From: Desulfamplus sp.
GTDB lineage: Bacteria > Desulfobacterota > Desulfobacteria > Desulfobacterales > Desulfobacteraceae
Assembly: GCA_015232455.1 (NCBI GenBank)
Contig: JADFZQ010000008.1
Coordinates: forward strand, 62,001 to 126,000
Direction: 5' to 3'
Length of the DNA: 64,000 nt
The first letter of the stretch is position 1, and each line of letters begins with the position of its first letter. Position numbers and translations under genes: made by a program. Below the pieces are notes generated by a model that did no database searches, had not been told where the DNA came from, and saw only the letters and a program-made list of their open reading frames with translations. Of this stretch, positions 17,432 to 25,266 are shown piece by piece.

Positions 17432-17812
17432 CTATAAATCATAGAGTTTTAGTCCGTGCAATTCAGCCATGAGTGCAAAATGCTTGTCTATGGCAAAAAG
17501 CTCCAAGTCGTTTTCAATAGCATTTTGAGCGATAATTAAATCTGCAATACCTACCTTATTGATACCATGTCTCAAGTTTTGAGTCTGCATGTATATGATA
17601 TTATTCCAATTTATGTTAATGCGTATCTTTGTAATTGTCATAAGCAACTGTTTTAGAGTTTTCTCTTTTTTATGATTAATAGATGGAATAAGCTCTGCGA
17701 GTATCAAGTCATTTACGCAGATATTGTTGGTATCAATTAAACCATTTAGTGGCAATGCACTTTCTGCTCCCTTGAAATACTCTATCCAAACAGAAGAATC
17801 AATTAAGACCAT
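17432..17812 (-). CDS. vapC: VapC-type PIN-domain toxin
   Basis: A 126-residue PIN ribonuclease. The acidic site residues are visible: Asp5 (MVLIDSSVWIEYF), Glu in LAELIPS, and Asp residues in VGIADLIIAQNAIENDLELF and FAIDKHF. It follows its antitoxin gene by two bases. VapC toxins cleave tRNA or rRNA when VapB is lost. The pair sits inside the type I restriction locus, between hsdS and hsdR, a common place for such modules. Confidence 0.88.
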   Translation of the reverse strand: MVLIDSSVWIEYFKGAESALPLNGLIDTNNICVNDLILAELIPSINHKKEKTLKQLLMTITKIRININWNNIIYMQTQNLRHGINKVGIADLIIAQNAIENDLELFAIDKHFALMAELHGLKLYDL

Positions 17813-17814
17813 AA

Positions 17815-18012
17815 TTATCTATTCCTGATTGTATCTAAATCTATTTCAAGGTCAATTTTTCCATAATATTTTTTTAACTCTTGGATTTTTTCTTTTTGTA
17901 TCAGATTCTGCAACGCTATTTTTATTAAATCTGTCTGTGTTTTTATGCGTGTAACAGTCATTGCTTCTTCAATAAGTTTTTCAGGTAAATCAAGTGTAGT
18001 TAGCATTTTCAT
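17815..18012 (-). CDS. vapB: VapB-type antitoxin
   Basis: A 65-residue protein of the type II VapB family: a short N-terminal DNA-binding region (TTLDLPEKLIEEAMTVTRIK then TQTDLIKIALQNLI) and a charged tail (YYGKIDLEIDLDTIRNR) that would wrap the toxin. It lies directly upstream of vapC on the same strand, and a promoter would lie above 18012. Confidence 0.83.
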   Translation of the reverse strand: MKMLTTLDLPEKLIEEAMTVTRIKTQTDLIKIALQNLIQKEKIQELKKYYGKIDLEIDLDTIRNR

Positions 18013-18029
18013 ATCTCCTTAAAATTGTT

Positions 18030-18245
18030 CTAACGGCTGGGAAAGCGTTTTCGTTGTAATGCAGTTGGTGGAGTTAGTGGGGATATATGGGAAGTAGATT
18101 TAGGATAAACCAAATTAATCCCTCTTGATTTAAGTTCAGTTTCACCACGTTTTATTTCCTCAAAAAGCAAACGAATATCATAGTTGAATTTTGCACCAAT
18201 AGAATCTTTTATGTCTCTTAGTTCTTTTATAATTTCATCACTCAT
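18030..18245 (-). CDS. Small protein of the type I restriction locus
   Basis: A 71-residue protein starting MSDEIIKELRDIKDSIGAKF, then NYDIRLLFEEIKRGETELKS. This resembles short helical proteins often found between hsdS and toxin-antitoxin or hsdR genes (SDEIIxELWxIKDxIAxxYxYD pattern). It overlaps the end of the hsdS fragment by 8 bases. Its function is unknown. Confidence 0.6.
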   Translation of the reverse strand: MSDEIIKELRDIKDSIGAKFNYDIRLLFEEIKRGETELKSRGINLVYPKSTSHISPLTPPTALQRKRFPSR

Positions 18246-18705
18246 CGTCTTGTCCTCCTAAAAGTTCTTCAGGTGTGCAAATATCAGACTCCACAACCTC
18301 AACACCCCACACATCAGCCAATATTTTCTCAATTCTCCTTTCTGCTTGAGCTTTCATTTTGCGTAAGCCTTCTAATATCTGCATTTGGGCATCTAATTCA
18401 GCTACTATTTTGAGTTGGGTGTCAATGTCATTCAAATAAGGAACATTAAAGCTCATCATATAACTTTGAGAAACTTTTACCATTGAAGGAGCTGCACCTT
18501 CAGGAACTTTACCAAAATAATCTCTGCCAATTTTTGAATTGAAACATAAAACGGCAAATTCTGGCAAAATCATTTTTTCATTAAATATTACTTTAGTAAG
18601 TAAATCAGAAAAAACAACATTTTCAACTTCCATTTTTGCAATAGCAGACAGAGCAACTAATTCTTTTGTATTTCCACGGCTATAAAAGAAATCACCTTTT
18701 TTCAC
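18238..18705 (-). pseudogene. hsdS: Type I specificity subunit (HsdS), C-terminal fragment
   Basis: The frame carries one target-recognition domain end (VKKGDFFYSRGNTKELVALS, MVKVSQSYMMSFNVPYLN) and the conserved helix (IVAELDAQMQILEGLRKMKA). It stays open upstream to 18804 (RSIGFNSSTQVKYTDEEKRD), so real HsdS sequence starts before the listed GTG. About the first half of HsdS is missing; the frame joins the hsdM 5' fragment at about 18.79 kb. Confidence 0.75.
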
Positions 18706-19163
18706 ATAAAAATTAGAAATATCTCGTTTTTCTTCGTCTGTATATTTAACTTGAGTGCTTGAATTAAAACCAATTGATCTTGCACTTTTTGGGGGAGATT
18801 TTCTTTATATACCTCCCTTGCACTCTGCAAAATAGTTGAATAAAAGGGGAAAAAGTTGTTGTTGAGTTCTGATAAAATCTGCTCGTTTGATACTGCTGAT
18901 AAATAGGAAAACAGGCGGTTTTCATTTGATTCCTCTTTGCCTGTTTTTGGATTTGCCCATTTATGATCTGGAGAAAATAGCTCTCTGAGGGGTTTAAACT
19001 CATCTTCTTGTTTTACTTTGGTCTCAAAAATTCTTAGGAGCAAAAGCTCAATAATATATTCAACCCTTTGAACAGGCGTTCCTGCTGGTCTTAACTTGTT
19101 GTGCAGTTTTTTTAGTGCATTGTTTGTCTTGTTATCTGCGTAATGAACTGTTGAACGTCCCAT
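18702..19163 (-). pseudogene. hsdM: Type I methyltransferase subunit (HsdM), N-terminal fragment
   Basis: Starts MGRSTVHYADNKTNNALKKL, then ...VQRVEYIIELLLLRIFETK, an HsdM-type N-terminal helical domain. After about 120 residues the sequence passes into hsdS DNA read in the wrong frame (tail LNIQTKKNEIFLIFM). The SAM-binding and NPPF catalytic regions are absent, so no methylation is possible. It is the product of one internal deletion spanning hsdM and hsdS. Confidence 0.72.
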
Positions 19164-19310
19164 ATTTATTTTAATCCATAGAATTTATAAAATTTATAGC
19201 CGTCTTGATTTAAATTTTCTCTTTATAACCTTTTAGACGGCTATTTTATATAAATTTTTTCAGAAAACAATTCAGGATTATAAATTAAGGAAACGAGTTT
19301 TTTACTTACA

Positions 19311-19928
19311 TCACAAACACCCCCGACAAATCTTTTTATCATCAACAAGCTCAAGTTTTGTTCTCATTGTTGGCTCACCACAGACAAAGCAAGGCTCAGA
19401 AGGCTCTATTTTTGCTTTTGGCGGTATCTCCATCTGCACACTTTTAACATTAAAAAGCTCTTGTGCAGGTGTTTCTAAAATATCTCTGCTTCTTTGAAGG
19501 TGAAGCTCTTGAAACCTTGCTTTTTCCTGATCTGTAGCCTCTTCAGCTCTTATTTTCTGAATAAGTGAGGAGTGTTCTTCATTCGGACTCATCATGTTTG
19601 GACGCATGGAAACGCGGACGCCTTTGCCAGAGTTGCGGCTGAATAGAGTTAAAGCCATCTTACCGTGGTCTTTATAAATAAAATTGCCTTTGCCAAAAGT
19701 GCAGCCTGTAAGCACCTGAACAGCATCAGCAGAACAGGCATCTGTCTCAACAATTGCAACAATCTCCTCATCAGGGGATCGCTCTTCGTTTAATTTTTGC
19801 ATACCTTCCAAAGCAGCCTTATAACCGATTGAGAGACCAGGGCAGATGTGTCCATGAAATTCAACACACTTTTTAAAATTTTCTGACTCCATAATATCTG
19901 TTTTTTTTGCATTACAACAATTACACAT
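19311..19928 (-). CDS. FmdE-family protein with C-terminal zinc ribbon
   Basis: A 205-residue cytoplasmic protein. The FmdE signature is FHGHICPGLSIGYKAA, followed by ETDACSADAVQVLTGCTFGK with conserved Cys residues, and a C-terminal CxxC...CxxC zinc ribbon (CFVCGEP and CRGC). The N-terminus MCNCCNAKK adds a Cys cluster. FmdE proteins were named from a formylmethanofuran dehydrogenase operon but are widespread in bacteria without that pathway; they bind metal, and their reaction is unknown. It follows tonB on the same strand and so belongs to the energised uptake region. Confidence 0.85.
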   Translation of the reverse strand: MCNCCNAKKTDIMESENFKKCVEFHGHICPGLSIGYKAALEGMQKLNEERSPDEEIVAIVETDACSADAVQVLTGCTFGKGNFIYKDHGKMALTLFSRNSGKGVRVSMRPNMMSPNEEHSSLIQKIRAEEATDQEKARFQELHLQRSRDILETPAQELFNVKSVQMEIPPKAKIEPSEPCFVCGEPTMRTKLELVDDKKICRGCL

Positions 19929-20028
19929 GATGATTTTCTCCTTAATTTATGAGTTGGGTTTATTATCAATTATTCAAATTAGGAATAAAAATTTAATAAT
20001 GCCTAAAACTTATACCCAGCAAGATCAT

Positions 20029-20058
20029 AGCATGGGACAACGATCGTTGTTCCATGCT
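20029..20058. terminator. 30-bp palindrome 3' of tonB
   Basis: AGCATGGGACAACGA and TCGTTGTTCCATGCT form a nearly perfect palindrome centred on CGATCG, two bases after the tonB stop. It probably ends or protects the exbB-exbD-tonB transcript before the FmdE gene. Confidence 0.55.
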
Positions 20059-20060
20059 AC

Positions 20061-20990
20061 CTATATTAATTTAAAATTTATTGTCAGCTCTAACTTCAAA
20101 GCATCTCTGGAAATTGACGCAGGAGGCTTTGCAAATGGAGCTGATCTTCTTACAGCTTCTAAAGCTGCCTTGTTAAGAGATTCATAATCACACGCTTTTA
20201 CAATCTCAAGTGAGTTCACATTTCCATTACTATCTATAATAAAACGGACACGAACACTGCCTTCTTGATTGCGTCTTCGTGCCATTTGGGGGTATCGCTT
20301 GTTTTTCTCAATCATAAGACGCATAGAGTTAAAGTATGCTTTTGCCAAGAGTTTGTCAGATTGGGAAGCTATAGGAGCTTTAACTAAGGCAGTGGCTTTA
20401 ACTACAGGTTGAGCAGCACTTTTTTGCGATACTCTATTTTGAGTAGTCGTTGTTGTTGGTGAAGATGAATGTGGCAAAGGCACAGGAGTTGGCATTGGTG
20501 GAACTTTTGCAATTGGTTCAACTCTCTTTTTTATCTCTTGAATCTTTTTTAAAGGCTTTTTCTTCTGTTCAACAATAACCTTTTTCTTAACTACTTTTAT
20601 CTTCTCTTTTTTCTCTTTTACAGGCTCTGGAATAGGGATAACAGGCTGGCTTATCCTTGCATCCTCTGTTATTGGAGGCGGTGGTATTACTGGTGTAGAT
20701 TCCACAACAGGCGGTGGGACTTCTACAGGCGGCTTTTCTAAAGGTGGAGGCGGTGTCTCTACTAAAGGAGATGGAATTACTGCTAAAGGGGCAGTTGCAA
20801 TTAGAGCTGGTTTTGAAATCTCTTGAAGCATAACCTCAATTTTTATTGGAGGTTCTGGCTTTTTGAAATCTTGTTTTAATCTGTAAATCTCTTTAATATG
20901 GAGAAATAAAAAAAGATGAACTACAAGAGAAACTGTAATCATTATTCCCATGTTGGGGCTGGCTGTCTGCTTTATCAATGTAATTGCCAC
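20061..20990 (-). CDS. tonB: TonB energy-transducing protein
   Basis: A 309-residue protein: one N-terminal membrane anchor (MGIMITVSLVVHLFLFLHI), a long Pro/Glu then Pro/Lys periplasmic spacer (VETPPPPLEKPPVEVPPP; EPVKEKKEKIKVVKKK), and the TonB C-terminal domain (NKRYPQMARRRNQEGSVRVR, FIIDSNGNV, AFAKPPASI). It couples the ExbBD proton channel to the outer-membrane receptor. It is last in the exbB-exbD-tonB unit and likely serves the receptor encoded at 5.5-7.9 kb. Confidence 0.92.
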   Translation of the reverse strand: MAITLIKQTASPNMGIMITVSLVVHLFLFLHIKEIYRLKQDFKKPEPPIKIEVMLQEISKPALIATAPLAVIPSPLVETPPPPLEKPPVEVPPPVVESTPVIPPPPITEDARISQPVIPIPEPVKEKKEKIKVVKKKVIVEQKKKPLKKIQEIKKRVEPIAKVPPMPTPVPLPHSSSPTTTTTQNRVSQKSAAQPVVKATALVKAPIASQSDKLLAKAYFNSMRLMIEKNKRYPQMARRRNQEGSVRVRFIIDSNGNVNSLEIVKACDYESLNKAALEAVRRSAPFAKPPASISRDALKLELTINFKLI

Positions 20991-21015
20991 AGTTGAAAAT
21001 CCTCTTTTACCTTAG

Positions 21016-21048
21016 AGATTTGATAACTTTTTAAAAGTTGTCAAATCT
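21016..21048. repeat. 33-bp palindrome AGATTTGA(C/T)AACTTTT..., copy 1
   Basis: The first of six copies in the window. It lies 24 bp after the exbD stop, between exbD and tonB, so it is transcribed within the operon. Arms of about 15 bp. Confidence 0.8.
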
Positions 21049-21071
21049 TTGAACTATTAAATCTATGCTCA

Positions 21072-21491
21072 TTAATTTTCATCACCCTTTTCAGTAGCAA
21101 TGTAGAGTTTGGAAGCACCAGCAGCTTTTGCAATATCCATAACCCTTACCGCACTGTTTAGCACAACTGCCCTGTCAGCCTTTATAATCACAAGCCTGTC
21201 AGTCTGATTGGCTATCATCTTCTGAAGTGTCGGAAGAAGTTCACTCTCCTGAATGAGTTTATCGTTAATATATGTCCCGCCATCTTTATCAACATAGACA
21301 GTAATCTCCTCAGAAATCTCTTCTTGAGTTGAAGTCTGCTTCGCTTGAGGCAGCTTTACATCAATACCCTCATCAACGATGAAATTTGCTGTCAACATAA
21401 AATAGATCAAAAGCATGAATACAATATCAATCAGCGAAGTCAGCGGCATCTGAATCTGATAGCGTGTTTTTGCCTTACGATGAACCAGCAT
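21072..21491 (-). CDS. exbD: ExbD biopolymer transport protein
   Basis: A 139-residue protein with a single N-terminal membrane helix carrying the proton-path Asp (MPLTSLIDIVFMLLIYFMLT), then a periplasmic domain (IDVKLPQAK, VYVDKDGGTYINDKLI). It starts 10 bp after exbB on the same strand. With ExbB it forms the motor that energises TonB. Confidence 0.93.
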   Translation of the reverse strand: MLVHRKAKTRYQIQMPLTSLIDIVFMLLIYFMLTANFIVDEGIDVKLPQAKQTSTQEEISEEITVYVDKDGGTYINDKLIQESELLPTLQKMIANQTDRLVIIKADRAVVLNSAVRVMDIAKAAGASKLYIATEKGDEN

Positions 21492-21501
21492 TACTAATCC
21501 C

Positions 21502-22167
21502 TTACTTTGAATCCTTCATTTGTTTCGACAAATCAGATGCTGGAGCAGAAATACTTTTTATGAAAGTTACTGAACCACCTTGAAGCTGTGCTTCATACCT
21601 GTCAACCCTTGAAACAAGATAACTGTGAGCAACAATAGTTGGCAATGCAACTGCAAGACCTAAAGCTGTTGTAAGCATAGCCTCCCAGATACCCCCAGCA
21701 AGAACAGAGGCGTTGACTTTTCCGCCCATCTCCTGAATCACCATAAAGGCTTTAATCATTCCTAAAACTGTGCCAAGAAGTCCAAGAATTGGGGCAATAT
21801 TGGCAATAGTTGCCAAAGTTTGAAGATTAGCAGAAAGGTCTCTGACCTCCTCGTCTGTGGCATTTAGAATAACAGTCTCAATAGTCTCTCTATCGCACCC
21901 TATTGCGTCAATTGCCTGTGCAAGAACATGCCCCATTGGAGATTTACTATTTTTTGCAAAATACAAAGCCTCCTTTGATTTGCCAGCCTTGAGCATATCT
22001 GCAATCTTTGAAGCAAGTCCATTACCTCTTCTCTTGACTCTTGCAAAATATATGAGCCTCTCAAGAAAAATGGCAAAAGCAACTACAGAGCAGGCAAGAA
22101 TTGGGATCATAAGAACTCCGCCTTTTTCTATAAGCCCTGCCATATCTTGAATCTGGAATATTTCCAT
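21502..22167 (-). CDS. exbB: ExbB/TolQ-type proton channel protein
   Basis: From the ATG at 22167 (behind GGAG) the protein has 221 residues; the longer open frame to 22215 runs into the leader hairpin region and is not used. Three membrane helices are visible (VLMIPILACSVVAFAIFLER; TIANIAPILGLLGTVLGMIK; AMLTTALGLAVALPTIVAHS), with the MotA/ExbB signature. It is first in exbB-exbD-tonB. A two-hairpin leader precedes it, so expression may be set by attenuation, as inferred for the other metal-uptake units. Confidence 0.93.
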   Translation of the reverse strand: MEIFQIQDMAGLIEKGGVLMIPILACSVVAFAIFLERLIYFARVKRRGNGLASKIADMLKAGKSKEALYFAKNSKSPMGHVLAQAIDAIGCDRETIETVILNATDEEVRDLSANLQTLATIANIAPILGLLGTVLGMIKAFMVIQEMGGKVNASVLAGGIWEAMLTTALGLAVALPTIVAHSYLVSRVDRYEAQLQGGSVTFIKSISAPASDLSKQMKDSK

Positions 22168-22200
22168 TAAAACGTCCACTCCTTTCCTTAAAAAAACAAA

Positions 22201-22253
22201 AAGCCACAAAAGCATAACAGATTTTTTATCTGTTTTTTATGCCTTCGTGGCTT
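22201..22253 (-). promoter_or_regulatory. Terminator-like leader hairpin before exbB
   Basis: On the minus strand AAGCCACGAAGGCATAA pairs with TTATGCTTTTGTGGCTT (two G-U pairs), followed by TTTTGTTTTTTT. It ends 33 nt before the exbB ATG, with only the ribosome-binding site between. As written this would stop transcription just before exbB, which is the logic of an attenuator. Confidence 0.62.
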
Positions 22254-22291
22254 GATTTACTGTAACTATCTTTATTAGCTCTGTTTAATTT

Positions 22292-22317
22292 GCATGTAAT
22301 CACCTTCTTGGTGATGC
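22292..22317 (-). promoter_or_regulatory. Upstream leader hairpin ATCACC-AAGAA-GGTGAT
   Basis: On the minus strand GCATCACC-AAGAA-GGTGATTACATGC forms a stem with a five-base loop. Its CC-AAGAA-GG core echoes the GCCACGAAGGC arm of the following terminator-like hairpin. It also carries AAGAAGGTGATTACATG, a possible start of a six-codon leader peptide (MQIKQS). Confidence 0.45.
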
Positions 22318-22452
22318 GTCTTTAAATTCAAATAGACAAAAAATTGGAGAGTGTCAACTATTTTTCAACAAAAAAAACAGAGAGTATTAACGCTGTAAGG
22401 AAATATTTTTATAGTAGTTAGCGAGTTTCAGCTATGAACTTTTGAATAAAAA

Positions 22453-23631
22453 TCATCGACTTGATTTCATGCCAAATAAAAAACGCAAAGCACCAATTCT
22501 TTTTACAAACAGTTCATATATAAAGGTGATAATAATAAATGAAAATGTGCTTAATAGCAGATATTTTAGCACGATAGAGATTCCCCAATTAACTATATAA
22601 AAACCAATTATGACAATTACTGTTTGGTGAATTATGTAAAACGGCAGGGTAGCTTCTCTGGCGTATATTTTTATTTCACTGTTGAAGTTAAGGTGTTTAG
22701 CACCAAAACCAAAGATTGATACAAGCCAGCACCACGAGTTGAAGGCTCTCGCAAAAATCGTTACTGGGTAACTAAATTTTCCTAAAATGGCAAGGTCAAT
22801 AACATTAAAAATCATCAGACTGCTTATCATCAGGCAGAGAATCAATGCAATATATCGAGAATTTTCAAAAGCTTCACTGCATATAGGATTAAAAGCTATG
22901 AAGAACCCGATCACAAATATTACAAGATATGAAAAAGGACTCCAGCCTCCGAAAGCTCTCATACCCACACCGTCTGGCTGTAAATTGACAACCAATTCCA
23001 TCAAAAAAAGAGGAATGGACAAAAGGAACACTGCCCCATTTTTTGCGAAAAACATGGATATTTCTGAAATCTGTTTGCGAAACCTTTCCATTTTAAAAAA
23101 AACAAAGAGCGGTAGTGTTAACAGAGTAAATACAAAAAGCATCTCAAGGTACCACAGATGAAGACCCATCCAAGCAAAATTGCCTCCAAAAGCGTATAAT
23201 CCTTCAAAATAATGGGGATAGAATTCTATAAAACTGCCGTCAAATTGAGCATGGCTGATACGTTCAATCCAGACTTGTAGCGGGATGAGAAACGCGAAGA
23301 TTCCAAAGATAAATGGAACAACAAGCCGCAGTAGGCGGTTCCAAATATATTGCGGCCATTTTCGGGTTGATAATGAATAGTATGAGCTTATACCGGAAAG
23401 CATAAAAAAAAGAGGCATGATCCATTGCGATACTACAACTACAAAAAGAGAAAGCCCTTCACTTAACTGGCTGTTTTTAACATGCCAATCCTCGTGATTG
23501 AAAAACCTTGCACAATGGAAAAAAAAGATAGTCAGCATCGCTAAGACATTGAGCCAATCCAGATAATCCAGTTTTGCTTGTTTTCCGTATCTATTCAAGT
23601 CATTTTTTTCCGTAATGTATAGACAAGACAT
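22453..23631 (-). CDS. Membrane acyltransferase (Acyl_transf_3 / OpgC-like)
   Basis: A 392-residue polytopic membrane protein with about ten helices. The N-terminal YLDWLNVLAMLTIFFFHCAR carries the family His; the later NRLLRLVVPFIFGIF carries the conserved Arg. Such proteins transfer acyl groups to sugars or surface polymers. It lies on the distal side of the integron-like array, behind a weak attC-like site, and could be the last cassette. The function is unknown beyond the family. Confidence 0.8.
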   Translation of the reverse strand: MSCLYITEKNDLNRYGKQAKLDYLDWLNVLAMLTIFFFHCARFFNHEDWHVKNSQLSEGLSLFVVVVSQWIMPLFFMLSGISSYYSLSTRKWPQYIWNRLLRLVVPFIFGIFAFLIPLQVWIERISHAQFDGSFIEFYPHYFEGLYAFGGNFAWMGLHLWYLEMLFVFTLLTLPLFVFFKMERFRKQISEISMFFAKNGAVFLLSIPLFLMELVVNLQPDGVGMRAFGGWSPFSYLVIFVIGFFIAFNPICSEAFENSRYIALILCLMISSLMIFNVIDLAILGKFSYPVTIFARAFNSWCWLVSIFGFGAKHLNFNSEIKIYAREATLPFYIIHQTVIVIIGFYIVNWGISIVLKYLLLSTFSFIIITFIYELFVKRIGALRFLFGMKSSR

Positions 23632-23653
23632 ATTACCAGCTCACTAACATCTT

Positions 23654-23708
23654 AAATAACCAGTATGTGCAACTCCATACATGGTTCTGGTGGAATGATG
23701 GGTTATTC
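23654..23708 (-). other. Weak attC-like site after the GNAT remnant
   Basis: On the minus strand GAATAAC and GTTATTT form complementary outer boxes 55 bp apart, with an imperfect inner repeat (CCATGTATG / CACATACTGG). As in many cassettes, the gene's stop codon (TAA) lies inside the first box. The boxes fit the RYYYAAC/GTTRRRY consensus only at the AAC/GTT core. Confidence 0.4.
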
Positions 23709-23961
23709 AGTGGCATATCTACCAGTTTTAAAGACTTCGTGGAAAGTAACGATATGCCCTGCCCTGTGGGTAGCACCCATTGAAAGATAGTGCGAAGAAG
23801 ATGAGAGATACAGCGAGAGCATTTTGGGTGCGTAGTGACTCAATGATGAATTGCTCCCTTTGGCTACTGATACGCAACGTCTTGAACACGGTAGCAGTTA
23901 CGTTACCTATGGCATTTAGGTCAGAGTCGGTTTCACTCCGAATAGTAATTTTTGGTTGCAT
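23703..23961 (-). pseudogene. GNAT acetyltransferase remnant (YhbS-like), interior deleted
   Basis: Starts MQPKITIRSETDSDLNAIGN then VTATVFKTLRIS...EQFIIESLRTQNALAVSL, a clear GNAT N-terminus of about 53 residues. It then jumps to FFALSFNGCYPQG, and after a frameshift to HIVTFHEVFKTGRYATE, the end of this family. Around 90 residues, including the acetyl-CoA loop, are missing. It cannot be functional. Confidence 0.7.
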
Positions 23962-24007
23962 TTGTTTCTCATCTTTCTCATTCTTCTGGCTAACTTATAT
24001 ATAATCA

Positions 24008-24345
24008 CTACCTTTTCTCTTCAGCTCTCAACCATCTGTAAACAAATCCGCTGGGTGAATGCTCTCCCTATCCATTTGAAGCAAGACCTCCTGCTAAACT
24101 GAAATACACTTTTCCGCTGGCTATCAAATATGGTAAACCTGTAAAAAGTCCGATTTTAAGAATTTTTCAGTCATAACCATCTGAAATTATTAATAACTAT
24201 TTTGGCATTTTCGACTTTTTACGAGACTATCAAATATAATATACCAGTTCCTAAAATTTCACCTGCTACCTGAGCTAAAATATAAGGAATCAAATCCGAT
24301 TCAGCCCGTCTGTCCAGAACAGTCTAAAGCAAAGCTAATCGGGTG
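24008..24345 (-). pseudogene. aqpZ: Aquaporin Z remnant, interrupted and deleted
   Basis: Pieces on the minus strand read ESDLIPYILAQVAGEILGTG then ILYLI, a 96-bp insertion, LIASGKVYFSLAGGLASNG then a TAG, GEHSPSG, and a C-terminal FVYRWLRAEEKR. These match consecutive AqpZ parts (SDLIPYI, YLIASGK, ASNGYGEHSPGG). The N-terminal third, including the first NPA region, and a segment before the last helix are lost. Confidence 0.65.
24131..24226. mobile_element. Small MITE-like insertion in the aqpZ remnant
   Basis: A 96-bp insert flanked by a 10-bp direct repeat (CTATCAAATA at 24121 and 24227) that interrupts the aquaporin reading frame at YLI|ASG. It contains inverted repeats GTAAAAAGTC and GACTTTTTAC. 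No gene inside; it must have been moved by a transposase encoded elsewhere. Confidence 0.6.
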
Positions 24346-24384
24346 TGGCATGGAAAGCTGAATAAACAAAACTGCATTATAATC

Positions 24385-24411
24385 GTGAACCGGTTGAACA
24401 TACGGTTAGAT
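24385..24411 (-). other. Half attC site at the end of the cyclase-like gene
   Basis: On the minus strand ATCTAAC (a perfect RYYYAAC box) contains the stop codon of the 24.4-kb gene and is followed by CGTATGTTCAACCGG, a possible L box. No matching second half (GTTRRRY with its L box) is found downstream, so the site looks truncated by the rearrangement that brought in the aqpZ remnant. Confidence 0.45.
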
Positions 24412-25101
24412 ATGTTTCATATTTAGATCAATTATCTGAATGGGTAGCATACCGTGAAATTTATTTGGAACGCCGTTTGCGGCCACAAGAATACGCTTAT
24501 ATAGTGCAAATGCTATTGTGTGTTGGATTCTATCAGCCCATGACCAAGATATAATTTCACCACTCCGAGAAAGTCCTTTCATGGATAAATAAGATTGAAA
24601 TTGCTCATATTCGGGCGGGTTCCATGAAATCACGGGATGGAGGCAAATTGAGCCACTTTTTTTAGGAGTTGGATAACACAACAAGCTATCAAATCCCCAC
24701 GCAGTTTTGAGGTGAGGCAAGTTATTTGCACAGGATATTCCTACCCATGTTTGTTGTGATTCTAATTCGTGTGCGTCAATCACTGCTTTGCCGTAAATCA
24801 AATTCCCCCAAGTGTATTCACCAAAAGTTATAGCACCTTTTACTGGAAATGATTGTTTGATACCTTCATTTAATATCGTCTTTGCCATTGCAATTAGTGA
24901 CTTTAAACCTTCTTCAGAAGGGTCTGCCGCAGCAAAAATAGTATCGGATAACATGGATAATTTTATTACGGATGATTCGTGAGCAGCTTGTTCTATTAAT
25001 GTAATCCATTCTTTAATTCGTAAGTCCAAATCTTTAGATTGAAGGTTTCGGACAATATTGCTGAAACCGAGTAAATCCAATAGAAGCACATATCCTTTCA
25101 T
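24406..25101 (-). CDS. Class III nucleotidyl cyclase-like protein (possible integron cassette)
   Basis: A 231-residue soluble protein. The pattern follows a class III cyclase fold: GYVLLLDLLGFSNIV (first metal Asp region, as in DIVGFT), SMLSDTIFAAADPS (second Asp region), then VKGAITFGEYTWGNLIYGKA and VIDAHELE, which corresponds to the GDAVNLAARLE helix. Several usual substrate residues are not obvious, so it may be catalytically altered. Similar stand-alone proteins are found next to defence genes, but I cannot name a family. It lies between a perfect attC and a half attC, which supports cassette origin. Confidence 0.6.
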   Translation of the reverse strand: MKGYVLLLDLLGFSNIVRNLQSKDLDLRIKEWITLIEQAAHESSVIKLSMLSDTIFAAADPSEEGLKSLIAMAKTILNEGIKQSFPVKGAITFGEYTWGNLIYGKAVIDAHELESQQTWVGISCANNLPHLKTAWGFDSLLCYPTPKKSGSICLHPVISWNPPEYEQFQSYLSMKGLSRSGEIISWSWADRIQHTIAFALYKRILVAANGVPNKFHGMLPIQIIDLNMKHI

Positions 25102-25126
25102 ATTGCCCTCTTAGGTTTCTGGAAAT

Positions 25127-25188
25127 GCCCAACATTAAGTTAAGCAGCATGAAGACCGCTTTGCGGGATTACTGCTTAAACGTTGGGT
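25127..25188 (-). other. attC recombination site after the GGDEF cassette
   Basis: On the minus strand ACCCAAC ... GTTGGGC are perfect RYYYAAC and GTTRRRY boxes, 62 bp apart. Inner arms GTTTAAGCAG and CTGCTTAAC are complementary with offset bases, and a variable hairpin (CCCGCAAAGCGG) sits in the centre. This is a consensus integron cassette site, oriented with the cassette genes on the minus strand. Confidence 0.85.
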
Positions 25189-25266
25189 TATATTAAGCCG
25201 TTGTCCGCATTGCTTTTAATACAACCATAAATCCACTAAATCCATAATAAAGCTCAAAATATCTAT

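Noticed and set aside
14851-22317. Guanidine-II (mini-ykkC) riboswitch for the twin leader hairpins
   Set aside because: That class needs ACGR tetraloops in both hairpins; here the loops are five bases (AnGAA) and the neighbouring genes are metal uptake, not guanidine export.
22380-22453. attC site after the acyltransferase gene
   Set aside because: A GCTAAC...GTTAAT pair is visible but the boxes and inner arms do not complement each other well enough.
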